From contig NZ_CP160402.1 in assembly GCF_040730185.1 (NCBI RefSeq), positions 7,068,001-7,132,000 of the forward strand: 64,000 nucleotides of DNA, given 5' to 3'. The stretch is from Streptomyces sp. Je 1-332 (lineage in GTDB: Bacteria; Actinomycetota; Actinomycetes; Streptomycetales; Streptomycetaceae). The stretch's first letter is position 1. Each line of letters starts with the position of its first letter. The notes below the pieces were generated by a model that was not told the DNA's origin, made no database searches, and was given only the letters and a program-made list of their open reading frames with translations. Position numbers and translations under genes: made by a program. This document shows positions 17,844-25,469 of this stretch, piece after piece.

Positions 17844-18215
17844 GTGGCGGCCCCGCACGACGGGCCCTGGCTCGACGAATCCGCCGGACGGCTCGTCCGG
17901 CCCTACACGGTCAGCGACGGGAGGACCCGGCCGACCGCCCAACTGGACCTCCTGACACAGGTGTTGGCCACCGGGAGCCCGGTCGTCGGCTACCTCGGCC
18001 CCGAGCACACGGAGGCGCTCGGGCTCTGCGCGGCACCCACATCGGTCGCGGAGATCGCGGCGCAGCTGAAGCTGCCCGCGGTCGTGACCAAGGTGCTGCT
18101 GTCCGATCTCGTCGACTGCGGGGCGCTCACCCTGAGAGCCCCGGACTTCTACCACAACCCCACCGACCGGTCCCTGTTGGAGGCAGTGCTCGATGGATTA
18201 CGACGACAGCTCTGA
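17844..18215 (+). CDS. cvnC: DUF742 protein CvnC
   Basis: A 123-residue DUF742 protein. The pattern RLVRPYTVSDGRTRP, then a winged-helix-like body (VAEIAAQLKLPAVVTKVLLSDLVDCGALTL) ending in LLEAVLDGLRRQL is characteristic. I place the start at GTG 17844 because GATGAGG lies 8 nt upstream; a TTG at 17838 is possible. It overlaps the start of cvnD by 23 bp, a usual conservon arrangement. DUF742 proteins are inferred to mediate DNA or protein interactions in the signalling complex. Confidence 0.88.
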   Translation: MAAPHDGPWLDESAGRLVRPYTVSDGRTRPTAQLDLLTQVLATGSPVVGYLGPEHTEALGLCAAPTSVAEIAAQLKLPAVVTKVLLSDLVDCGALTLRAPDFYHNPTDRSLLEAVLDGLRRQL

Positions 18216-18789
18216 CCCCTTCCCCACCGCACTGAAGATCCTGGTCGCGGGAGGTTTCGGGGTCGGCAAGACGACCTTCACGGGCGCGGTGAGCGAGATC
18301 GCGCCGCTCAGCACGGAGGAACTCCTCACCACGGTCAGTGAGGGCACCGACGACCTGTCGGGCGTGGAGAACAAGACCACCACGACCGTGGCCATGGACT
18401 TCGGCCGCATCACCCTCGACCCGGAGCACGTCCTCTACCTCTTCGGCACGCCCGGCCAGGAACGCTTCTGGTTCATGTGGGACGAACTCTCCGAAGGCGC
18501 GCTCGGGGCGGTGGTCCTCGCCGACACCCGCCGCCTGGAGGACTGCTTCGCGGCGGTGGACTTCTTCGAGCAGCGCGGCATGGGATTCATCGTCGCGATC
18601 AACGAATTCGACGGCGCCCACCGCTACGAGCCCGAAGAGGTACGGGCCGCCATCGACCTGGACCCGCAGGTGCCCGTCGTGCGATGCGACGCGCGCATCT
18701 CCAGCTCGGGCATCGCCACCCTCCTCACCCTCGTCAAACACCTCCTCGCCCACGCCCCGGCCGCCACGAGCTACGGAGCCCACACCTGA
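18193..18789 (+). CDS. cvnD: Small Ras-like GTPase CvnD
   Basis: A 198-residue GTP-binding protein. The P-loop GGFGVGKT is at residues 20-27, the G3-like motif is LFGTPGQERF near 79-88, and the guanine-recognition segment reads AINEFDG rather than NKxD, as commonly seen in this bacterial family. It is the switch component of the conservon. The start lies inside the end of cvnC. ATGA joins it to the GAF gene. Confidence 0.93.
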   Translation: MDYDDSSDPFPTALKILVAGGFGVGKTTFTGAVSEIAPLSTEELLTTVSEGTDDLSGVENKTTTTVAMDFGRITLDPEHVLYLFGTPGQERFWFMWDELSEGALGAVVLADTRRLEDCFAAVDFFEQRGMGFIVAINEFDGAHRYEPEEVRAAIDLDPQVPVVRCDARISSSGIATLLTLVKHLLAHAPAATSYGAHT

Positions 18790-19358
18790 TGTACGACTCG
18801 ACCGCGCCCCTGCTGCTCACCCCCGTCGACCGGGAGGCGCCGAGCCGGGTGCGGCGGCTGCGCAGGCTCGGCATAGGACACCGTCCCGACCTCGCCTTCG
18901 ACGCCTTCGCCGACCGTCTCGCCGAGGTCACCGGCGCCCCGTACTCCATGGTCAACTTCATCGACGAGAACCGGCAGTTCTTCGCCGGCCTGCACACCCC
19001 GGACGCCTCCAGGGAAGGCTCCGAACTGACCTCGACGGCGGCCGCGGAGACCACGGCCTTCCGCTACATGGCGCGCGATCACGGCTACTGCCCGCATGTG
19101 ATCGTGCGGCGCAAGGCCCTCGTCCTGGAGGACGTCTGCGACTATCCGCGGTTCGCGGGCAACCCGGTGGTCGACGAGATCGGCATCCGTTCCTATCTGG
19201 GCGCCCCGCTCATCGACCGCACGGGCATCGCGCTCGGCACGGTCTGTGTCGTGGACGTCGAGCCACGGCCCTGGGGCAGAGCGGGCCTGGAGACGATCAA
19301 GGCGATGGCGGCGGAGCTCGTCGAGCAGATCCACCGCCGGGAGGACGGCGGGATCTGA
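18789..19358 (+). CDS. GAF-domain protein, conservon-associated
   Basis: A 189-residue protein almost filled by one GAF domain (about 30-180: RLAEVTGAPYSMVNFIDENRQFF...LGAPLIDRTGIALGTVCVVD). The 4-bp overlap with cvnD shows co-translation. Conservons often end with extra genes such as P450s; here a small-molecule or redox-sensing GAF module takes that place, so it may provide an input signal. A cysteine/histidine pair in YCPHVIV could bind a ligand, but this is speculation. Its stop is 3 bp from the convergent DUF2264 gene. Confidence 0.85.
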   Translation: MYDSTAPLLLTPVDREAPSRVRRLRRLGIGHRPDLAFDAFADRLAEVTGAPYSMVNFIDENRQFFAGLHTPDASREGSELTSTAAAETTAFRYMARDHGYCPHVIVRRKALVLEDVCDYPRFAGNPVVDEIGIRSYLGAPLIDRTGIALGTVCVVDVEPRPWGRAGLETIKAMAAELVEQIHRREDGGI

Positions 19359-19361
19359 CGC

Positions 19362-21248
19362 TCACACCTCCAGCAGGGTGCCGTCGGGGAAGCGGATGCT
19401 GGCGGCGTCGCCCTCCACCGTGCAGGTGATGGACTCCCTCAACGCCCAGGGCTGAACGGCGTCTTGAGACAGGGCGACCAGCGTTACGTGGGTGCTCGCG
19501 CCGCCCTGGTGGCCGCTGAAGGTCAGGTATGGCGTCGCCGAATGCGGCCCGTATGCGTTGGCGGCCACCTCACGGGCGATGCCCGCCTCCTCGTCCCAAC
19601 CGTGGAGTGCGACGACGGCGCTGGTCAAGCCGGCCTCCGTACGGGTGAGGGCCCAGCCGGGTCCCTGCTCGGCGTACGGCTGCGTCCCGTCCGCGACCGC
19701 GTAGCCGCCCTCGCGGACCGTCACGCCTGCCGGGGCGTGGACGCGGTGGACGCGGATCTCCCAGGGGCCGTGCAGCGCGCTGGTCGACTGGATGGGGAAC
19801 TCGCCTTCGATGCCCGGCAGTTGTGCGTCGTGGCGGGAGGTGGCCGTGCGTCCCTCGCACCGCACCGGGTGGATCCGGCGGCGGCGTGACGGTGTGCCGT
19901 CCGGCGCGAGGAGCGCGAGGTGGTTGTCCACGGTGCGCTCCCACGCGCTCGGAGCGGTCTCGGGGGCGGTCGCCGTGGAGTAGCCGAACTTGGCGTAGTG
20001 CGGGTCGTCGGCCGCGGCGCCTTCGAGCGGGTTGTGGTCGCTGCCGTGGTTGATCAGACGGACGATGCCGTCGTGACGTGTGCCGTGCAGGAGCCAGCCG
20101 GGCTGGGGCAGCGCCGTGTACTGGTCGGACTCCTCGACCGGGAGCGGGAGTTCGCGCTCCGTCCACACCGGGTGGTCGGCCGGCAGGAGCAGACCGAGGA
20201 AGCCCTTGCTCGCCCAGTACGGGGACGCCGGACCCGAGTACGCCTGGGTGGACGGCAGGAACGTCCCGTACCAGCCGAGCGGAAGCAGCCCTCGCTCGTC
20301 GGGCACGCCACGCTCCACGAAGTGCCGTGCGGTGCCGGACGCGAGGCGCCGGGTCAGGCCGGGCGCCAGGGGAGTGCAGTTCGCCAGGGCGCCCATCCAG
20401 ACAGGGGCGGTCGCCGCGAAGCGGTACGTCAGGGAGCGGCCCTGGTGGACGGGGGCGCCGTCGGCGCCGAAGAAGTGCGGGTAGGAGGCGAGAAACTGGG
20501 TCAGCCGCTCGCGGTAGACCTGAGCGCGCCCCTCGTCGTCCGGGCCCGCCATGCGCGCCCAGAGCAGGGGGTAGAGATGCATCGCCCAGCCGACGTAGTA
20601 GTCGAAGTTGCGTCCGTCGCCGTCGCTGTACCAGCCGTCGCCGCGGTACCAGTCCTCGATGCGGTCGAGGCCACCGTCGATGTCCGCCCGGCTGTACGGC
20701 GCGCCGACGGAGGCCAGGAACTGCTCGGACACCACCTGGAAGAGCCGCCAGTTGTTGTCCCACATCCTGCCGCCGACGAACCCGGAGAACCAGTCGACGA
20801 CCCGCTCCTGGACCCGGGGATCGAGCTTGTCCCAGATCCAGGGGCGGGTCTCGTGCAGCCCGATCGCGATCGACGCCGCCTCCACCATCTGCTGCGAGCA
20901 GTCGCTGAGTTCGGGCCACGCCTCACCGCCCGCCGCTTCGCGGTCCGTGCCCGTTGTCAGACCCTGCGCGTAGCGTTCGAGGAGGTGCGGATCCACCTCG
21001 CCGCCCGCTCCCGCGATCCGGAAGGAGGCAAGGAGGAATGACCGTGCGTACCCCTCGAGGCCGTCCGACACGACCCCCGACCAACTGCCACGCCCCGGCA
21101 GGCGGTACTGCGCGAAGTTCGGCGTCGCGTACGGGACGAGTGCCTCCAACTGCCGGTCGGCGAGCGCCTCCCAGTGCGCGCGGGTCCAGCCCGTGAGCGG
21201 GGAAAGGACCCGGTCGGTCGGCGGCAGCGGCAGGTGCGGTGCGGGCAT
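19362..21248 (-). CDS. DUF2264 domain protein
   Basis: A 628-residue protein with the DUF2264 pattern: N-terminal TGWTRAHWEALADRQLEAL, PYATPNFAQYRLPGR and GLEGYARSFLLASFR, then ERYAQGL. The (alpha/alpha) toroid-like N-terminal half and beta-rich C-terminal half suggest a carbohydrate-active enzyme, and family members sit in pectin and uronan loci. No signal peptide, so an intracellular step on oligosaccharides is likely. It lies 99 bp downstream of the PL8 lyase gene on the same strand, separated by a repeat array. Confidence 0.85.
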   Translation of the reverse strand: MPAPHLPLPPTDRVLSPLTGWTRAHWEALADRQLEALVPYATPNFAQYRLPGRGSWSGVVSDGLEGYARSFLLASFRIAGAGGEVDPHLLERYAQGLTTGTDREAAGGEAWPELSDCSQQMVEAASIAIGLHETRPWIWDKLDPRVQERVVDWFSGFVGGRMWDNNWRLFQVVSEQFLASVGAPYSRADIDGGLDRIEDWYRGDGWYSDGDGRNFDYYVGWAMHLYPLLWARMAGPDDEGRAQVYRERLTQFLASYPHFFGADGAPVHQGRSLTYRFAATAPVWMGALANCTPLAPGLTRRLASGTARHFVERGVPDERGLLPLGWYGTFLPSTQAYSGPASPYWASKGFLGLLLPADHPVWTERELPLPVEESDQYTALPQPGWLLHGTRHDGIVRLINHGSDHNPLEGAAADDPHYAKFGYSTATAPETAPSAWERTVDNHLALLAPDGTPSRRRRIHPVRCEGRTATSRHDAQLPGIEGEFPIQSTSALHGPWEIRVHRVHAPAGVTVREGGYAVADGTQPYAEQGPGWALTRTEAGLTSAVVALHGWDEEAGIAREVAANAYGPHSATPYLTFSGHQGGASTHVTLVALSQDAVQPWALRESITCTVEGDAASIRFPDGTLLEV

Positions 21249-21256
21249 GGTGGGTC

Positions 21257-21333
21257 GGTGCTTCCTGTGCGGGGGGGCTTCCTGTGCAGGGGGTGCTTCC
21301 TGTGCGGGGTGCTTCCTGTGCGGGGTGCTTCCG
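21257..21333. repeat. Tandem 16-bp repeats between PL8 and DUF2264 genes
   Basis: About 4.7 copies of a 16-bp unit GGGTGCTTCCTGTGCG (some 1-3 bp longer) fill the gap between the PL8 stop and the DUF2264 start. On the transcribed strand the unit reads CGCACAGGAAGCACCC and contains AGGAAG, so the array offers several ribosome-site-like strings. Copy number may vary by slippage. Confidence 0.85.
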
Positions 21334-21347
21334 GGCGACAGAGCCCG

Positions 21348-23798
21348 TCACCTCAGGTGTGCGGTGTGCGTGTGGCCGCGTGAGCCCTCGACGCGGACGG
21401 TGACGACGGGGCGGCGGCCCGGGGTGACGGAGACCGTGTCGTCGGCGCGGACCACCTTCCGTACGGGGAAGGGAAGTTCCAGGGTGACCGTGGTGCCGGT
21501 GCGGCCCGGGTCGGCCACGGCCAGCGACATGCCGTCGCCGCCGCGTCGCGCGAGCACGGTGCAGGGCCCCGATGCCGATATCCCCGCCGCGCTGCCCGGC
21601 CCCCAGAAGTGGAGGGCGACGAGGCCGTGCCGCCGGGCCTCGACGGCCTGGGCGGTGGCGTTGTTGGCGATGACGCGGACCGGCCGTGCGTGGGACCAGA
21701 CGGCGGTCGCGGTGGCGCTCGCTCCGGGCAGCAGGACATAGGCGTACGACGAAGCGGTGGGGGAGGTGCCGTGGTCGAGCCACAGGGTCAGATAGCGGCG
21801 GGTGAGGGGAGTGGTGCTGCCGCCGGTGTCCGCGCCGGTGTTGATCTCCCGCCAGGTGCCGGTGCGCTCCTCGCGCAGGGCGTGGAGGCGGGCGCCGTCC
21901 CTGCCGTGCGCAGGCCGGGCGGGGTCGTCGGGGAAGACATAGCCGCCGGTGCCGTCCAGGTGGGCCCAGCGGGCGCCGGGCAGGGGCGCGGACCAGCCGG
22001 TGTGCGAGGGCTGCCGCCGACCGTCGACCGTGAAGCGGGGTGCCCCGTCCTCGTACAGATTCCGGTTCTCGACGATCGTCTCGATGGTGCGTCCGTCGCT
22101 CGCGGTGATGTCCGCGCCCAGGGCAACGACCGCGTTGTCCAGGAAGAACCACGCCTTCCTGGCCCGGAGCGTGCTGCCGTCGGCGAGGAGTTCCATCGCG
22201 GCAGCGCCGAATCTTTCGTCGAGCACAGCGCCGCCCGCGACGGCGTTCTTCGGCAGGTAGGTCGCCGTCCCGCCGCCCGAACCGATGTCGGCGCGGGTCC
22301 GGGTGTCCACGGTGGTGCCCGGCAGGCGGTACGGGTCGACCGTCGCCCAGAAGCCGTCCCCGAACTGCCCCAGGTCGTCGCCGTCGTAGAGATACGTCAT
22401 GCCGTCGCCGGTGTACCAGCCGTGCAGGTTCTCGCCGTTGCCCGCCTCATAGGCGGCGATGCGCTTCGAGGAGAGCGAGAGCGTGAGTGCCCAGCCGGGG
22501 CGCCGGTGCACCACCCGGTCCATGTCGGCGAACGCGAAGTGCCCGGTGAGCCGCTCGGTGGCGGGCACGGTGGTGTCGTCGAGGACGGCCTTGGCGCGGG
22601 CGAGAGCGGGTACGCCTACCAGGCTCAGATAGGGGTGGGACTTGTTACGCCTCATCCACCCCTTGGCCAGCGCGCGCCAGCGTGCGGCGTACGCGGCGGG
22701 CGCTCCGTCGGCCAGTTGCAGGATGTTGGTGAGGGCCGCCGCGCCGTCCTTGTGGTCCGGTGCCTTTTCGCGAGACGTCGCCCGGCCCCGCACCGCGTCC
22801 ATCATCAGTCCGTCGAAGACCACCGGCGAGAAGGTCCGCTCCACCGCCTCGTACAGCACGGACGTCTTCGGGTCGGTGACGGCCCACTCGGAGTCCGCGA
22901 GCAGCGCGATCAGCACGCCGGCGCTGCCGAGCAGGACACTGCCGTACGTGCCCGTGTACGCGACGGAGCCGTGCTGCACGAACGACCCGTCCTCGTAGAA
23001 CCCGTCGCCCGAAGTGACGTATGTGAACAGGCTGTTCTTGCCCTTGTCCCGGACGTCGGACAGGCCGTCGCGTGCGAGCGCCAGGGTGGCCGCGTCCTTC
23101 GCCAGGAGCCCGCGCAGGGCCACGATGACGGCTTTGTCGGCGCGGTTGGCACCCGTCTCGGACAGCGTCGGGATGCTGGTGCGGCGGTCGGGGTCCGGGC
23201 AGAACTTCGCCACCGTGGAGACGTACTTCGCCAGGTCGGCCGCGGGGATCTTCTCGTGCAGCAGCACGCAGGTGTCCATCAGGGCGCGGGGTGCGCCGAT
23301 CTCCCAGAACCACCAGTTGCCGGTCTCGGGGCGATCCGGGTTGTAGGCGTCGGCGTGCAGGAAACGGAGGGCTTCGAGCAGAGCGTCCGCCGCTTCGGCG
23401 CTGTCGCTGAGGGACGTGCCGGGGGTGGCCCAGGCCGTCGCGATCGTGCGCAGTCGGGTGTAGCTCTGGCCGAAGTTGCCCGGGTCCTTGGCGGGGGAGA
23501 GGTCGGCCCACAGGGCGCTGCGGCCCGCGGACCGGTCCAAGTCCCGCCACCAGTCGGCCGCCTGGGTGTCGAGAGTCTTCATCGCCGCCGCGAAGTCAGG
23601 GTCGGCGGCGTCGAAGTCGCCTCCCGTGAGTTGCGCGGCGGCGCGGGCGAGCAGGGGGTCGAACGGGTCCGCGTCCACGTCCGTCTCCGCGGCCCACGCC
23701 GCACCGCCGGTCGACGGTGCCACCAGAGCGGATGCGGCACTCGCGGCGAGAAGCGTGCGGCGGCTGGGACCGGTGGAGCCGGAGCGAGGCGTGCGCAT
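21348..23798 (-). CDS. Polysaccharide lyase family 8 enzyme, Tat-exported
   Basis: An 816-residue secreted lyase resembling hyaluronate, chondroitin or xanthan lyases. The N-terminus carries a Tat-like signal (SRRTLLAASAASALVAP, cleavage near AWA-AET). An alpha/alpha toroid follows, with NWWFWEIGAPRALMDT near 140 and DGSFVQHGSVAYTGTYG near 245, which supply the family's catalytic Asn/His/Tyr region. Beta-sandwich domains fill the C-terminal half. The start at 23798 has GGGAG 6 nt upstream, preferred over an in-frame ATG at 23870. It cleaves uronic-acid-containing polymers outside the cell. Exact substrate is open. Confidence 0.9.
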   Translation of the reverse strand: MRTPRSGSTGPSRRTLLAASAASALVAPSTGGAAWAAETDVDADPFDPLLARAAAQLTGGDFDAADPDFAAAMKTLDTQAADWWRDLDRSAGRSALWADLSPAKDPGNFGQSYTRLRTIATAWATPGTSLSDSAEAADALLEALRFLHADAYNPDRPETGNWWFWEIGAPRALMDTCVLLHEKIPAADLAKYVSTVAKFCPDPDRRTSIPTLSETGANRADKAVIVALRGLLAKDAATLALARDGLSDVRDKGKNSLFTYVTSGDGFYEDGSFVQHGSVAYTGTYGSVLLGSAGVLIALLADSEWAVTDPKTSVLYEAVERTFSPVVFDGLMMDAVRGRATSREKAPDHKDGAAALTNILQLADGAPAAYAARWRALAKGWMRRNKSHPYLSLVGVPALARAKAVLDDTTVPATERLTGHFAFADMDRVVHRRPGWALTLSLSSKRIAAYEAGNGENLHGWYTGDGMTYLYDGDDLGQFGDGFWATVDPYRLPGTTVDTRTRADIGSGGGTATYLPKNAVAGGAVLDERFGAAAMELLADGSTLRARKAWFFLDNAVVALGADITASDGRTIETIVENRNLYEDGAPRFTVDGRRQPSHTGWSAPLPGARWAHLDGTGGYVFPDDPARPAHGRDGARLHALREERTGTWREINTGADTGGSTTPLTRRYLTLWLDHGTSPTASSYAYVLLPGASATATAVWSHARPVRVIANNATAQAVEARRHGLVALHFWGPGSAAGISASGPCTVLARRGGDGMSLAVADPGRTGTTVTLELPFPVRKVVRADDTVSVTPGRRPVVTVRVEGSRGHTHTAHLR

Positions 23799-23848
23799 AG
23801 GGAACTCCCGTGAGGCGTCGGGGCGTCGGAGTGTGCGGAGCGACGGAC

Positions 23849-23986
23849 GTGAGCGATTGCGCGACAGCATGTAAGCGGTTGCTACGCGGGGGCAAGGGGG
23901 TGCGGCATCTTTCTACGTTCTTTCTGTCCGGGCCTGGCCTCGGGGAGGAGAGGTCGTGTTGACGCTGACGGTAAGCGATTACTACG
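23849..23986. promoter_or_regulatory. LacI-type operators in the PL8 / M1 divergent promoter region
   Basis: GTAAGCGGTTGCTACG (23871-23886) and GTAAGCGATTACTACG (23971-23986) lie exactly 100 bp apart and both fit the LacI-family core GNAANCGNTTNC. A third, one-mismatch site is GTGAGCGATTGC at 23849-23860. A TTGACG at 23959 could be the -35 box for the rightward gene. The 100-bp distance allows looping between a repressor at each promoter. Confidence 0.65.
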
Positions 23987-23996
23987 TTGCGGGCCC

Positions 23997-25469
23997 ATGG
24001 CTGAGAACAGGACCCGAACCGCACGTGCTCGCAGTAACCGCACAGTTTGTGCCGCGACAGCGACCGCCGCGGCGGCCGCCACCCTCGCGCTCGCCCTCCC
24101 CGCCCAAGCGGCGCCCTTCGACCCGTCCCCGGGCGCGGACGGCGTCGGCGACCCGTTGTTCCCGACGCTTGGCAACGGCGGCTACGACGTCCGCCATTAC
24201 GACCTCTCCTTCGACTTCACGCCGGTGACGTACGACTTCACCGGCACTATGAGGATCAAGGCGCGAGCCACCCAGGACCTGTCGTCCTTCAACCTCGACG
24301 TCGACTCGCTGGCCATCGACGCCGTGCAGGTCAACGGCAAGAAGGCCACCTGGGCGATCACGCCGGGACAGAGCGGCCAGGAGCTCACCGTCACCCCGGC
24401 GGGCGGTCTGCGCGACCGCCGGACCTTCGACGTCGAGCTGACCTACCACGGCAACGGCAGGACCAAGCCGATCAGCCAGCCGGGCTGGCGTTACATGTCC
24501 GGCGGCGGCTTCGCCTCCGCCGCCCAGGCCTCCCGCGCCGACACCTTCGCGCCGGTCAACGACCACCCCTCCGACAAGGCCACCTGGTCCTTCCACCTCA
24601 CCGCCCCCGACGGCTGGACGCCCGGCGCCAACGGCAACCTCACCAAAACCCGCGACGCCGGAGCCAGGAAGACCTGGGACTTCTCACTCAAGTCCCCCAT
24701 GGCGCCCGAGCTGTTGAGCATCTCCGTCAACAAGCAGGCCTACCTCTACGGCCGAGGCCCCCACGGAGTGAAACTGCGCCACCTCGTCCCCGAGGACCAG
24801 CAGGCCAAGTACAAGCCCATCGCCGAGGAGACCGGCGGGCAACTGGCGTGGCTGGAGAAGACCCTCGGCGTGCGCTACCCGTTCGACACGTACGGCGTGC
24901 AGATCGTGCGGGACGGCTACAGCGACGCGCTGGAGAACCAGACCCTCTCGCTCTTCGGCCCCTCGTGGTTCGACAAGCCCACCTACTCGACCACCATGAT
25001 CCACGAACTGACCCACCAGTGGTTCGGCGACTCCGTCACCCCCGCGACCTGGCAGGACGCGTGGCTGAACGAAGGACCCGCCGTCTACTACGCGGCTGTG
25101 TGGGCGGAGCAGAAGGGCTTTCAGCCCATCGAGGAGAAGATGAAGACCGCGTACGCCGAGCTCGACGCGGTCCGCAAGACCGACGGGCCGCCCGGAAAGC
25201 CCACCGGACTGGGCGGCTTCAACATCTACGACGGTGCGGCCGTCTCCCTCTACGCCCTCCACCAGCAGATCGGGCAGGGGAAGTTCGACGCGGTCATGAA
25301 GGCGTGGCTGACCGGACACCGGCACGGCAACGCCTCCACCCAGGACTTCATCGACAACGCCGTCGAGGTCACCGGTGACGACGCGGTCGGCACGTTCCTC
25401 GAGCACTGGCTGTTCGACCTCGACAACCCGCCCATGCCGGGCCACCCGGACTGGGGAGTCGCGAAGTGA
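23997..25469 (+). CDS. Secreted M1-family metallopeptidase
   Basis: A 490-residue M1 (aminopeptidase N-like) zinc protease. A signal peptide covers about residues 1-38 (CAATATAAAAATLALALPAQA). The zinc motif HELTH starts at residue 336, and the downstream glutamate is in WLNEGPAVYY. The protein is shorter than full aminopeptidase N (about 850) and stops after the catalytic domain, as in many actinobacterial secreted versions. It is transcribed divergently from the lyase with shared operators. It overlaps the next start, which hints at joint expression with the beta-helix protein. Confidence 0.9.
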   Translation: MAENRTRTARARSNRTVCAATATAAAAATLALALPAQAAPFDPSPGADGVGDPLFPTLGNGGYDVRHYDLSFDFTPVTYDFTGTMRIKARATQDLSSFNLDVDSLAIDAVQVNGKKATWAITPGQSGQELTVTPAGGLRDRRTFDVELTYHGNGRTKPISQPGWRYMSGGGFASAAQASRADTFAPVNDHPSDKATWSFHLTAPDGWTPGANGNLTKTRDAGARKTWDFSLKSPMAPELLSISVNKQAYLYGRGPHGVKLRHLVPEDQQAKYKPIAEETGGQLAWLEKTLGVRYPFDTYGVQIVRDGYSDALENQTLSLFGPSWFDKPTYSTTMIHELTHQWFGDSVTPATWQDAWLNEGPAVYYAAVWAEQKGFQPIEEKMKTAYAELDAVRKTDGPPGKPTGLGGFNIYDGAAVSLYALHQQIGQGKFDAVMKAWLTGHRHGNASTQDFIDNAVEVTGDDAVGTFLEHWLFDLDNPPMPGHPDWGVAK

